A stretch of 47,795 bases of DNA, from the NCBI GenBank assembly GCA_035551355.1, contig DASZNF010000119.1, positions 1 to 47,795 of the forward strand, written 5' to 3'. Position numbers and translations under genes: made by a program. This document shows positions 40,501 to 47,182 of the stretch, in pieces. Within the stretch, counting starts at the first letter, position 1. Each line of letters starts with the position of its first letter. The stretch comes from DATATV01 sp035551355. GTDB taxonomy: Bacteria > Actinomycetota > Actinomycetes > Mycobacteriales > Pseudonocardiaceae. Under the pieces are notes generated by a model that saw only the letters and a list, made by a program, of their open reading frames with translations, was not told the origin of the DNA and made no database searches.

Positions 40501-41116
40501 CCTCGATCTTCAGATCGTGGTGCATCAGTTCGAGGAAGTAGTTGTCCGCGCCGAAGATGTCCCGGTAGTCGCTGGCCGCCTGCAGCGCCTCGGCCGACTG
40601 GCCCAGCCGCAGCCGGGTCTGCACCTCGCCGGACGGGCAGCCGGTGGTGGCGATGATCCCCTCGGCGTTCTCGGCGAGCAGTTCCCGGTCCATTCGAGGG
40701 TGCCGGTACTTGCCCTCCATGCTGGCCAGCGAGGACAGCCTGAACAGGTTGCGCAGCCCGGTGGCGTTGCGGGCCAGCATGGTCATGTGCGTGTAGGCGC
40801 CACCACCGGAGACGTCGCCGCCCTTGCCTGCCGCGTCGGTGGCGCGCTGGCCGACCTGACCCCAGAAGACCGGCTTCTTGTGGAACCGGCTGCCCGGCGC
40901 GATGTAGGCCTCGATGCCGATGATCGGCTTGATGCCGGTCTTCACGGCCTGCCGGTAGAACTCGTCGGCACCGTACATGTTGCCGTGATCGGTCATCGCG
41001 ACCGCGGGCATCTCCAGCCGGGACGCCTCGGCGAACAGGGGCGCGACCTTGGCCGCCCCGTCGAGCATCGAGTACTCGGTGTGCACATGCAGGTGAACAA
41101 ACGAGTCGCCAGGCAC
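37544..41116 (-). CDS. dnaE: DNA polymerase III alpha subunit
   Basis: The protein has 1190 residues, matching the replicative DnaE1. The PHP domain begins FVHLHVHTEYSMLDGAAKVA. The C-family palm carries GPGRGSAAGSLVAYALGI and the catalytic PDVDMDFDDRRRGE. Next come MDFLGLRNLTVI, NKSHAACYALIGYWTAYLKA, and a helix-hairpin-helix region with VESLIKAGAFD. A C-terminal OB domain spans about 985-1080 (VIVAGMISTLERRVNKNGEP). It copies the chromosome. The GTG at 41116 has GGGAGG 8 nt upstream. Actinobacterial PHP domains of this kind are known to proofread, and the metal-type residues HVH and TDHGNMYG are present here. Confidence 0.97.
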   Translation of the reverse strand: MPGDSFVHLHVHTEYSMLDGAAKVAPLFAEASRLEMPAVAMTDHGNMYGADEFYRQAVKTGIKPIIGIEAYIAPGSRFHKKPVFWGQVGQRATDAAGKGGDVSGGGAYTHMTMLARNATGLRNLFRLSSLASMEGKYRHPRMDRELLAENAEGIIATTGCPSGEVQTRLRLGQSAEALQAASDYRDIFGADNYFLELMHHDLKIEAVVRDGLLEIGRKLGLPSLPTNDSHYVTADQAEAHEALLCVQSGKTLSDPNRFKLDGGGYYLKSAREMRDYWDAEVPGAADNTLLIAERVESYGDVYSEVDRMPVFPVPDGETQESWLRKEVASGLDRRYPDGVPEEHRKRAEYELGVIVQKGFPAYFLVVADLVAHAREVGIRVGPGRGSAAGSLVAYALGITNVDPIKHGLLFERFLNPERPSAPDVDMDFDDRRRGEMITYATRQYGADKVAQVITFGTIKTKAAIKDAARVIHGQPGFSIADRISKALPPPVMAKDIPLSGIMDPKHERYQEAAEVRNLIETDAEVSKIFDTARGLEGLIRNAGVHACAVIMSSQPLMDCIPLWQRDDGSVITGWDYPSCEAVGLLKMDFLGLRNLTVIGDALENIKANRGEDIDLENLELTDQATYELLGRGDTLGVFQLDGGAMRDLLRRMQPTGFEDIVAVNALYRPGPMGMNAHNDYADRKNKRQDVKPIHPELEDSLKDILSETYGLIVYQEQIMFIAQKVAGYSMGRADVLRKAMGKKKLDVLEKEFEGFREGMNANGFSDGAVRALWETILPFAGYAFNKSHAACYALIGYWTAYLKANYQPEYMAALLTSVGDNKDKSAVYLSECRRLGARVLPPDVNESTLQFSAVGKDIRFGLGAIRNVGANVVESIIDTRDKKGRYTSFTDFLTKAELVCCNKRVVESLIKAGAFDSFGHVRRSLCELHEEAVDAVIGLKRQEAMGQFDLFGGGDEKAAEPDNDNSPLAHLKFSAEEWPRKQQLAYEREMLGLYVSAHPLDGTERILRKHAPKPIAVLVEEQPQEGEVIVAGMISTLERRVNKNGEPWAICTLEDLDASIEVLFFAKSYSVLAADLAEDAAVAVKGRVNWREGKMSVFGGGVIPLDISDAEANPGKEPPVVLLCNVEKLNEDVVVELKRTLAVHKGETPVHLKVSYNSRTTVLAVDDYPVQVTPAFLGEIKSLPGIALSA

Positions 41117-41209
41117 CGACCGAACCTCCCCGGACTACCACGCGCTGGAAGGCCCCAACCCTAGTCCGGGGCGCCCACGGGTTTCGAGCGCCCACGCCGA
41201 GGGATCAGC

Positions 41210-41223
41210 GGGCTGATCAGCCC
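41210..41223. repeat. 14-bp perfect palindrome GGGCTGATCAGCCC over the P5CDH stop
   Basis: The dyad contains the stop codon at 41217-41219. It has no loop, so it is a weak terminator candidate. It may be incidental. Confidence 0.4.
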
Positions 41224-42845
41224 ATGTGCGGGTAGTCCACCCCGGTGGGTGGGACGAACGTCTCTTTCATCGCGCGGGGTGACACCCAGCGCCGCAGGTT
41301 CATCGGCGAGCCTGCCTTGTCGTTGGTGCCCGAGGCCCGCGAGCCGCCGAACGGCTGGCGGCCGACCACCGCGCCGGTCGGCTTGTCGTTGACGTAGAAG
41401 TTGCCCGCGGCGAACCGCAGGGCGGCCTGCGCCTGCTCGATCGCGGTCCGGTCGGTGGCGAACACCGCGCCGGTCAGCGCGTACGGACTGCCCCCGTCGA
41501 CCAGGTCCAGCACCTGCGGCCAGTCCTCGTCCGGATACACGAAAACCGACAGGATCGGGCCGAAATACTCGGTGTTGAACACCTCGTGGTGCGGATTCTC
41601 GCCGACCAGAATTGTCGGCCGCACGAAATAGCCGACCCGGTCGTCCGCTATTCCGCCGACCAGGATATCGACCAGCCGTTCGTTGCGCACCCGTTCGAAC
41701 AATTCGCTGTGCTTGATGAACGCCCGCGCGTCGATCACCGCGCCGCCGAAATGCCTGAGGTCGGACACGTCCCCGTAGGACAGCGCGGCGGCCAGATCGG
41801 CCAGCCGGTCCCGCAACCCGCCTTCCCACAGCGACCGCGGCAGGTAGGCCCGGGACACCGCCGAGCATTTCTGCCCCTGGTACTCGAACGCGCCGCGCAC
41901 CAGCCCGGCGGCCAGCGCGTCCGGCTCGGCCGAGGGATGGGCCAGCACGAAATCCTTGCCGCCGGTTTCCCCGGCGATACGCGGATACGAGCGATACCGG
42001 TCCAGATTCTCCGCGATCCGCCGCCACAGGAATTTGAACGTGCGCGTGGACCCGGTGAAATGCAGCCCGGCGAAATTCGGATCGCTCAACGCCACCTCGC
42101 TGACCGCCGCGCCGTCCCCGGTGACCAGGTTGATCACCCCCGGCGGCAGCCCGGCCGCGGTGAGCAGCCGCATGGTGTGGTGCGCGGCCAACTGCTGGGT
42201 CGGCGTCGGTTTCCACACCACGGTGTTGCCCATCAGCGCGGGCGCGGTGGGCAGGTTGGCCGCGATGGAGGTGAAGTTGAACGGGGTGATCGCGGTGACG
42301 AACCCGTCCAGCGGCCGGTGATCCATCCGGTTCCACTCGCCCGGCGCCGAGCGCGGCTGCTCGCCGAGCACCTGCTCGGCGAAGCGCACATTGAACCGCC
42401 AGAAGTCGATCAGCTCGCAGGCCGCGTCGATCTCGGCCTGCTGCGCCGACTTGGACTGGCCCAGCATGGTGGCCGCGTTGATGGTGTCCCGCCATGGCCC
42501 GGCCAGCAGATCCGCCGCCCGCAACAGGATCGCCGCCCGCTCGGCGAAGGGCAGCTCCCGCCAGCCCGGCGCGGCCGCCTGTGCGGCGGTCACCGCGTCG
42601 GCCACGTCGTTCTCGTCGGCCTGGGCCGAAGTGCCCAGCACGTGCGCGTGGTCATGCGGGCACACCACGGAAATCGGGTCCCCGCCGGCCATCCGGGCCG
42701 TCCCGCCGATGGTCATGGTCAGCTCGGCCCGCCCGGCCTTCAGCTCACCCAGCCTGCGCACCAGCGACTCGCGCTCCACGGTGCCCGGGGCATAGCGGCG
42801 CACCGGTTCGTTGGCCGGCACGGGAACGGAACCGAGCGCGTCCAT
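41217..42845 (-). CDS. pruA: L-glutamate gamma-semialdehyde (1-pyrroline-5-carboxylate) dehydrogenase
   Basis: The protein has 542 residues, the length of the standalone P5C dehydrogenase. It oxidises glutamate semialdehyde to glutamate with NAD+. Blocks are VVWKPTPTQQLAAH, LHFTGSTRTFKFLWRRIAEN, IAGETGGKDFVLAHPSA (general base Glu in the ETGGK context), FEYQGQKCSAVSRAYLP with the catalytic Cys, and FYVNDKPTGAVVGRQPFGGS. ATG 42845 has GGGAGG. No proline dehydrogenase lies in the window, so it probably partners with one elsewhere. It could also serve ornithine or histidine-derived glutamate metabolism, but its neighbours do not show that. Confidence 0.95.
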   Translation of the reverse strand: MDALGSVPVPANEPVRRYAPGTVERESLVRRLGELKAGRAELTMTIGGTARMAGGDPISVVCPHDHAHVLGTSAQADENDVADAVTAAQAAAPGWRELPFAERAAILLRAADLLAGPWRDTINAATMLGQSKSAQQAEIDAACELIDFWRFNVRFAEQVLGEQPRSAPGEWNRMDHRPLDGFVTAITPFNFTSIAANLPTAPALMGNTVVWKPTPTQQLAAHHTMRLLTAAGLPPGVINLVTGDGAAVSEVALSDPNFAGLHFTGSTRTFKFLWRRIAENLDRYRSYPRIAGETGGKDFVLAHPSAEPDALAAGLVRGAFEYQGQKCSAVSRAYLPRSLWEGGLRDRLADLAAALSYGDVSDLRHFGGAVIDARAFIKHSELFERVRNERLVDILVGGIADDRVGYFVRPTILVGENPHHEVFNTEYFGPILSVFVYPDEDWPQVLDLVDGGSPYALTGAVFATDRTAIEQAQAALRFAAGNFYVNDKPTGAVVGRQPFGGSRASGTNDKAGSPMNLRRWVSPRAMKETFVPPTGVDYPHMG

Positions 42846-42950
42846 GACTGCCTCCCGCGGTGGTGGCCTTCGCGAACCATCCTGGCACGGCCGGAGCTCG
42901 CGATCAGCCCCACGCAGCCACGCTGACCGGCCCGGCCGGACGGCTCAGGC

Positions 42951-43454
42951 TCACATCAGGTCGAGCAGGAACGGCAGCTCCTGCGGGGCGTACCAGGCCA
43001 GCTCGTGATCCTCGGCGTCGCCAAGGGTGAACTCGGCGTCCGGATCGCCGAGGTCGGCCGCGTCGATCACCGCCGCGGCGGCCCGCACCGCGCCCTCGGC
43101 CTCGGAGTTGTCCACGTGCACCGAGGCGATCCGGCTCATCGGCACCGGCCCGGTCAGCCGGACCACCGCCTGGTCCAGATCTGGGCGCAGGTCCACCTCG
43201 TCGTGGTCGGCGGCGATCACCACCCGGCGGGTCGGCTCGTCGGAGCCGAAATCGGGCTCGGCGGCGATCAACCGCAACGAGGCCCGGGCCGCGTCCAGCA
43301 TCGCCGCGTACTCCAGTTCCTCGGCATCGCCGCTGGTGTAGGACTCGCGCAGGGCGGGCGTGAGCGCGAACCCGGTGCCCCCCACCGGGGCGAACTCACC
43401 GTTCTTCACCAGGTCACGCAGCATGGCCAGCGTCGCAGGCAGGTAAACCCTCAC
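42951..43454 (-). CDS. DUF6912-like conserved actinobacterial protein
   Basis: The protein has 167 residues. It starts MRVYLPATLAMLRDLV and contains TPALRESYTSGDAEELEYAA and RRVVIAADHDEVDLRPDLD. The end is acidic with HELAWYAPQELPFLLDL. This pattern matches the DUF6912 family as I recall it; the function is unknown. The GTG at 43454 overlaps the stop of the WS/DGAT-like gene (GTGA), so both are in one transcript. No signal peptide or metal motif is evident. Confidence 0.8.
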   Translation of the reverse strand: MRVYLPATLAMLRDLVKNGEFAPVGGTGFALTPALRESYTSGDAEELEYAAMLDAARASLRLIAAEPDFGSDEPTRRVVIAADHDEVDLRPDLDQAVVRLTGPVPMSRIASVHVDNSEAEGAVRAAAAVIDAADLGDPDAEFTLGDAEDHELAWYAPQELPFLLDLM

Positions 43455-45004
43455 CCGGAGACCGTACCCAGCAGTTCCTCGACCGCTTCCTCGACCATCC
43501 GGGCCAGGTTGTCCACGTCCGGCATGGCCGAGCGATCGGCGTTGAGTCCGAAGTAGACGCCACCGTCGTAGGAGGTGACGCCGATGGACAACGCCTGGTT
43601 GTGGGCCAGCGGCACCACCGGGAACATCTCCAGCAGTTTCGCCCCGGACGCGTACAGCGGCACCTGCGGACCGGGCACGTTGGTGATCACCAGGTTGAAG
43701 ATGCGCCGGGAGAACGCGCTGGCCGCGCGGGCGCCGAGGGCGTGCAGCGTGGGCGGGGCGAACCCGCCCAGCCGGACCAGCGCGTCCGCGGCCACCAGCT
43801 GGCCGGTCACCGCGTTGCCCCGCACCGCGTGGCTGATGTGTTGCAGCCGGACCACCGGATTGGGCTCCCCCACCGGCAGGTCCACCAGATAGGCCGAGAC
43901 CTGCGCGCCGCCCATTCCGGCCTGCGCGGCGTGCCGGGCGCCGACCAGGTCGGCCGCCTCCACGTCGGTCGCGGTGCCCAGCCCGGTGGTCACCACGTTG
44001 CCACGGTCGACCGACCCGGCACCGGCGACCTCGGTCACCGCGCCGCCCGGCGCCTGTTCCGACCGCGCCTCGCTCTCCGCGACCGGCGACTCCCGCACCG
44101 ACAGCGGAGCCATCGCGCGGACCATGGAATGCGAGGTCACCGGCTCGCCGCGGGACATGAGCCAGGCCCGCAGGGCACCGGAGACCACGGTCAGGATCAC
44201 GTCGTTGACCGTGCCGCCGTGCGCGGCCCGCACCTTCTTCAGGTCGTCCAGCGTGGTCCGGGCGACCGCGAACCGGCGATCGGCGGTGATCCGCACGTTC
44301 AGCGGGCTGCTCCGCTCGGTGCGGGTGACCGCACCCAGCACCGAGGCCACCCCGGAAACCGTGCCCAGCACCTTGCGCGCGGTGGACACCACGTCACCGG
44401 CGGCCGCCCGCACGTTGTCCACCACCTCGCCGGGCCGGGCGATCATCTCCGACACCGCGTCGGCCACCAGCTTGGCCGGGCCGGGATGCGGCTCGGGCAT
44501 CCACACCTGCTCGTCCGCGGTCGGCCTGCCCGCGGTGGTGTCCATGATGACCTGGCCGATCTCGATCGAGCCGACCCCGTCGACCATGGCGTAGTGGGTC
44601 TTGGTGACCAACGCGAACCGGTTGCGCTGCAAGCCTTCCACCAGGTAGAGCTCCCACAGCGGCCGGTGGTGGTCCAGCGGCCGGGCCATCAGCCGGGCCA
44701 CCAGCTGGTCCAGTTGGTCCTGGGTGCCCGGTTTGGGCAGCGCCGACAGGCGCACGTGGTGGGTGATGTCGAACCGCTCGTCGTCGGCCCACACCGGCCG
44801 GGCCAGGTGACCGGGCACGTGCAGGACCCGCTGCCGGTACCGGGGTACCAGCGGTAACCGCTGCTCGATCAGCGAAATCAGCTTGTCGTAGTCGAAGCCC
44901 GAACGCGGGCGGCGGAACACCGCGACCCCGCCGATGTGCATCGGCGTGGTCGTGTCCTCCATATACAGCAGCGACGCGTCGAGCGCGGTGAGGCGGTCGG
45001 CCAT
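43451..45004 (-). CDS. wax ester synthase/diacylglycerol acyltransferase (WS/DGAT) family protein with altered active site
   Basis: The protein has 517 residues from the ATG at 45004; the longer open frame upstream is shadow of the neighbouring methyltransferase gene. The WS/DGAT pattern is clear: RLTALDASLLYMEDTTTPMH, RPLWELYLVEGL, the PLNVRIT-type segment, NDVILTVVSGALRAWL, and a C-terminal NLVITNVPGPQVPLY. The catalytic motif HHxxxDG reads HYAMVDG, so the second His, expected to be the base, is Tyr. Activity on acyl-CoA plus alcohol or diacylglycerol is therefore doubtful. The gene is coupled to the DUF6912 gene. The family is certain; function is unsure. Confidence 0.9.
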   Translation of the reverse strand: MADRLTALDASLLYMEDTTTPMHIGGVAVFRRPRSGFDYDKLISLIEQRLPLVPRYRQRVLHVPGHLARPVWADDERFDITHHVRLSALPKPGTQDQLDQLVARLMARPLDHHRPLWELYLVEGLQRNRFALVTKTHYAMVDGVGSIEIGQVIMDTTAGRPTADEQVWMPEPHPGPAKLVADAVSEMIARPGEVVDNVRAAAGDVVSTARKVLGTVSGVASVLGAVTRTERSSPLNVRITADRRFAVARTTLDDLKKVRAAHGGTVNDVILTVVSGALRAWLMSRGEPVTSHSMVRAMAPLSVRESPVAESEARSEQAPGGAVTEVAGAGSVDRGNVVTTGLGTATDVEAADLVGARHAAQAGMGGAQVSAYLVDLPVGEPNPVVRLQHISHAVRGNAVTGQLVAADALVRLGGFAPPTLHALGARAASAFSRRIFNLVITNVPGPQVPLYASGAKLLEMFPVVPLAHNQALSIGVTSYDGGVYFGLNADRSAMPDVDNLARMVEEAVEELLGTVSG

Positions 45005-45050
45005 ACTGCCGATACTCGCACACGCAAGCGCTCGTGCGATCCTGGTCAGC

Positions 45051-45833
45051 GTGCCCGATCTCGCCCGGGCGGCCCAGGATGCCGCCGCAGTATCACCCAA
45101 GGACCGGTTCGTCACGGTGTACGGGCGAAAGCCGGTGCTCGAAGTGCTGGCCGATACGAATCTGGCCGTGGACAAGGTGATCCTGGCCGACACCGCGCGC
45201 GGTCCGGCCGCCCAGGAGATCCTGCACGCCGCCCGGAACCGGGGGGTCGAGGTGCGCCGGGCCAGCGCGCACCGGGTCAAAGTGTTGGCGGGCAACGGAA
45301 AACAGGACCAGGGCGTGCTGGCCGACGTGCTCGCGCCGCGGATGGGCCCGCTGCGCACCGCGCTGACCGGCCCCCGGGCGCCGCGTTCGGTGCTGGTGCT
45401 GGACGGCATCACCACCCCGGCCAACGTGGGCATGATCCTGCGGGCCGCGACCGCGGCCGGCATCGACGGGATCGTGGTGCCCCGGCGCGGGGTGGCCGGC
45501 ATCGATCCGTTGGTGATCAAGGCATCGGCCGGGGTGGCGTTCCGGGCGCCGATCCTGCGCTGCGCCACCGCGGAGGAGGCGGCCGGGCTGCTGACCGAGG
45601 CGGGCTACCCGATCTACGGCCTGGACGGCACCGCGCGCAAGACGATCTTCTCGGCCGAGTTGCCGCGCCGGGCGGCCTTCGTGATGGGCGGCGAGACGTC
45701 CGGGGTGGGGCCCGGAGTGCGGGCCCAGGTGCGGGACTGGCTGTCGATCCCGATGTCCGGCGGGGTGGAGTCGCTGAACGTGGCGACGGCCGCGGCCGTG
45801 CTGTGCTTCGAACTGGTGCGCAGGCGAGGCTGA
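45051..45833 (+). CDS. TrmH/SpoU family RNA 2'-O-methyltransferase
   Basis: The protein has 260 residues from the GTG at 45051. An N-terminal substrate-binding part (VYGRKPVLEVLADTNLAVDK, EVRRASAHRVKVLAGNGKQD) precedes the SPOUT domain. Its motifs are VLDGITTPANVGMILRAATA, AAFVMGGETSGVGPGVR, and the knot IPMSGGVESLNVATAAAVLC. It methylates ribose in rRNA or tRNA with S-adenosylmethionine. The precise site is unclear; RlmB-like and TrmH-like enzymes share these motifs. It is divergent from the WS/DGAT gene. The start lacks a ribosome site and could be shifted slightly. Confidence 0.88.
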   Translation: MPDLARAAQDAAAVSPKDRFVTVYGRKPVLEVLADTNLAVDKVILADTARGPAAQEILHAARNRGVEVRRASAHRVKVLAGNGKQDQGVLADVLAPRMGPLRTALTGPRAPRSVLVLDGITTPANVGMILRAATAAGIDGIVVPRRGVAGIDPLVIKASAGVAFRAPILRCATAEEAAGLLTEAGYPIYGLDGTARKTIFSAELPRRAAFVMGGETSGVGPGVRAQVRDWLSIPMSGGVESLNVATAAAVLCFELVRRRG

Positions 45834-45867
45834 GGACGCACAGCTTTGGCCGGCCGGAGCCGCGTCC

Positions 45868-45900
45868 GGTCAGCTGGAGCGGTCAGCTGGAGCGGTCAGC
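45868..45900. repeat. 13-bp tandem repeat (GGTCAGCTGGAGC x 2.5) covering a stop codon
   Basis: Two full copies (45868-45880, 45881-45893) and a 7-bp partial copy that contains the HAD stop codon (45896-45898). The unit resembles the duplicated sequence at 26476-26525: both carry GGAGC(C)GGTCAG(T/C)TG-like cores. Confidence 0.85.
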
Positions 45901-46309
45901 CGAACGGGATCTCGAACAGGATGGCGAGTTCGTCCAGCGTGGCCCGCGGATCGGTGTGGTGGATCCCGACCATGCCGACCTGCACCGCGCCCCGCACGTT
46001 TTCCGGCAGATCGTCGACGAACACACATTGTTCCGGAATGAGCCCGAGTTGCTCGGCCGCCATCAGGTAGATACCCGGATTCGGCTTGGCCACCCCGACC
46101 TGACCGGACAGCACGATCGCGTCGAACAGGTCGGCCCAGCGCACCACCTGCGCGTCCAGGGCGTCCGAATTGGACACCAGGGCGGTGACGATTCCCTTGG
46201 CCCGAGCCAGTTTCAGCGCGTCGACCAACGGGGGCTCGATCCCGTCGACGATCTCGCCGCCGACATCGGTGAGCACCCCGTAGAGATCGACGACCAATCC
46301 ACGCAGCAT
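45896..46309 (-). CDS. HAD-superfamily hydrolase (class IA, dehalogenase-like first motif)
   Basis: The protein has 137 residues. HAD motifs are LVVDLYGVLTD, ALVSNSDALDAQ (motif II Ser), VGVAKPNPGIYLMAAEQLGL (motif III Lys), and CVFVDDLPENVRGAVQVGM (motif IV). Motif I has Asp-x-Tyr-Gly instead of the phosphatase Asp-x-Asp. The same D-x-Y-G pattern is typical of 2-haloacid dehalogenases. The cap is minimal. The ATG at 46309 lies 6 nt after a TACTGT -10 element. The stop is inside a tandem repeat (45868-45900). Phosphatase versus dehalogenase activity cannot be decided here. Confidence 0.85.
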   Translation of the reverse strand: MLRGLVVDLYGVLTDVGGEIVDGIEPPLVDALKLARAKGIVTALVSNSDALDAQVVRWADLFDAIVLSGQVGVAKPNPGIYLMAAEQLGLIPEQCVFVDDLPENVRGAVQVGMVGIHHTDPRATLDELAILFEIPFG

Positions 46310-46315
46310 CGCTGA

Positions 46316-46321
46316 ACAGTA
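46316..46321 (-). promoter_or_regulatory. -10 element TACTGT, leaderless HAD gene
   Basis: It is read on the minus strand, 6 nt before the ATG at 46309, with no ribosome site. It is the fifth such arrangement in the window. Confidence 0.45.
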
Positions 46322-46564
46322 CAGAGGCCGGCTGGGGGAAATCTGGCACCCTGTGCAGTCCGTGCTTGTTTCCAGCAACGGCAGGCGAATCACGCCACCA
46401 CGGGGTCTACTGGTAGGTAAAGGAATTCCGTGCGGACGGCCGTCGCCCGGGCGCTTTCGGCCTTCGCTCGATCAGGTGGTTCGTGTCCGGATCGCCGGTT
46501 GCGGCACCTCTTTGAAGCGACGTGGCCGCAGCCCCGCCACCACCCCGACCTGGACCGGACCACC

Positions 46565-47128
46565 ATGCCCCCGACAGCCACCCTCGCCCCGCCCACCGAA
46601 CACGCCCCGCTCACCGACCCCAGCGACCGAACCGCACCCGGCTTGGTGCCCTGGCCCGCCATTCCGGCCCAGGCGCCCGAACCTCGCGCCCCGGAACGGC
46701 CGGGCCCGCCGTCGGTCCGGTTCCGGCCGCTGGCGCACTGCCGCCCACCCGTCCCCGAGTCCGCGACAGCAGCGCGCCTGGCCGCCGCGTCGGCGACCGA
46801 GATCCCACCGGCGCCGACCCCGCCGCCCGGCCGGGCCGAACTGCGGCGGCTGCTGGGCGCGCTGTTGGAGATCCTGGACGGTCAGCGCCCGGCCCGGCAA
46901 CTGGACGACCTGCTCCCACTGCACCGGCAACAACCGTTGCTACGACTGGTATCCCGGCGTCCGGGCGGGGTGCGGCGCAGCCTGCGCTCGGTGCATCCGG
47001 CCCGGATCAGCGAGCGCGTGGTCGAACTGTGCGCCACGGTCGAACAGGGGCAGCGCATCCGGGCGCTGGCCGCCCGCCTGGAACGCGCCGACAACCGCTG
47101 GCGGTTCACCAGCATCGCCCTGCTGTGA
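46565..47128 (+). CDS. Rv3235-family protein
   Basis: The protein has 187 residues from the ATG at 46565. A GTG at 46430 with AAAGGA upstream is an alternative start and would add 45 Arg-rich residues. The N-terminal half is Pro/Ala-rich and probably disordered. The conserved C-terminal half has ELRRLLGALLEILDGQRPAR, LLPLHRQQPLLRLVSR, and ALAARLERADNRWRFTSIAL. This combination is typical of the Rv3235 family that lies near secA in actinobacteria. Its function is unknown. It is convergent with secA, separated by a bidirectional terminator. Confidence 0.85.
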   Translation: MPPTATLAPPTEHAPLTDPSDRTAPGLVPWPAIPAQAPEPRAPERPGPPSVRFRPLAHCRPPVPESATAARLAAASATEIPPAPTPPPGRAELRRLLGALLEILDGQRPARQLDDLLPLHRQQPLLRLVSRRPGGVRRSLRSVHPARISERVVELCATVEQGQRIRALAARLERADNRWRFTSIALL

Positions 47129-47132
47129 ACAC

Positions 47133-47170
47133 GATTGTGGGGTGTGCCCGGCCGGACACACCCCACAATC
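47133..47170. terminator. bidirectional terminator between the Rv3235-like gene and secA
   Basis: Perfect 14-bp arms (GATTGTGGGGTGTG) around a 10-nt GC loop lie 4 bp after one stop and 12 bp before the other gene's stop. It is one of the strongest hairpins in the window. Confidence 0.92.
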
Positions 47171-47182
47171 AAGAACGAAAAC

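Noticed and set aside
37664..41164. 1166-codon open frame antisense to dnaE
   Set aside because: It is a shadow of dnaE caused by GC-rich third positions; there is no protein-like pattern.
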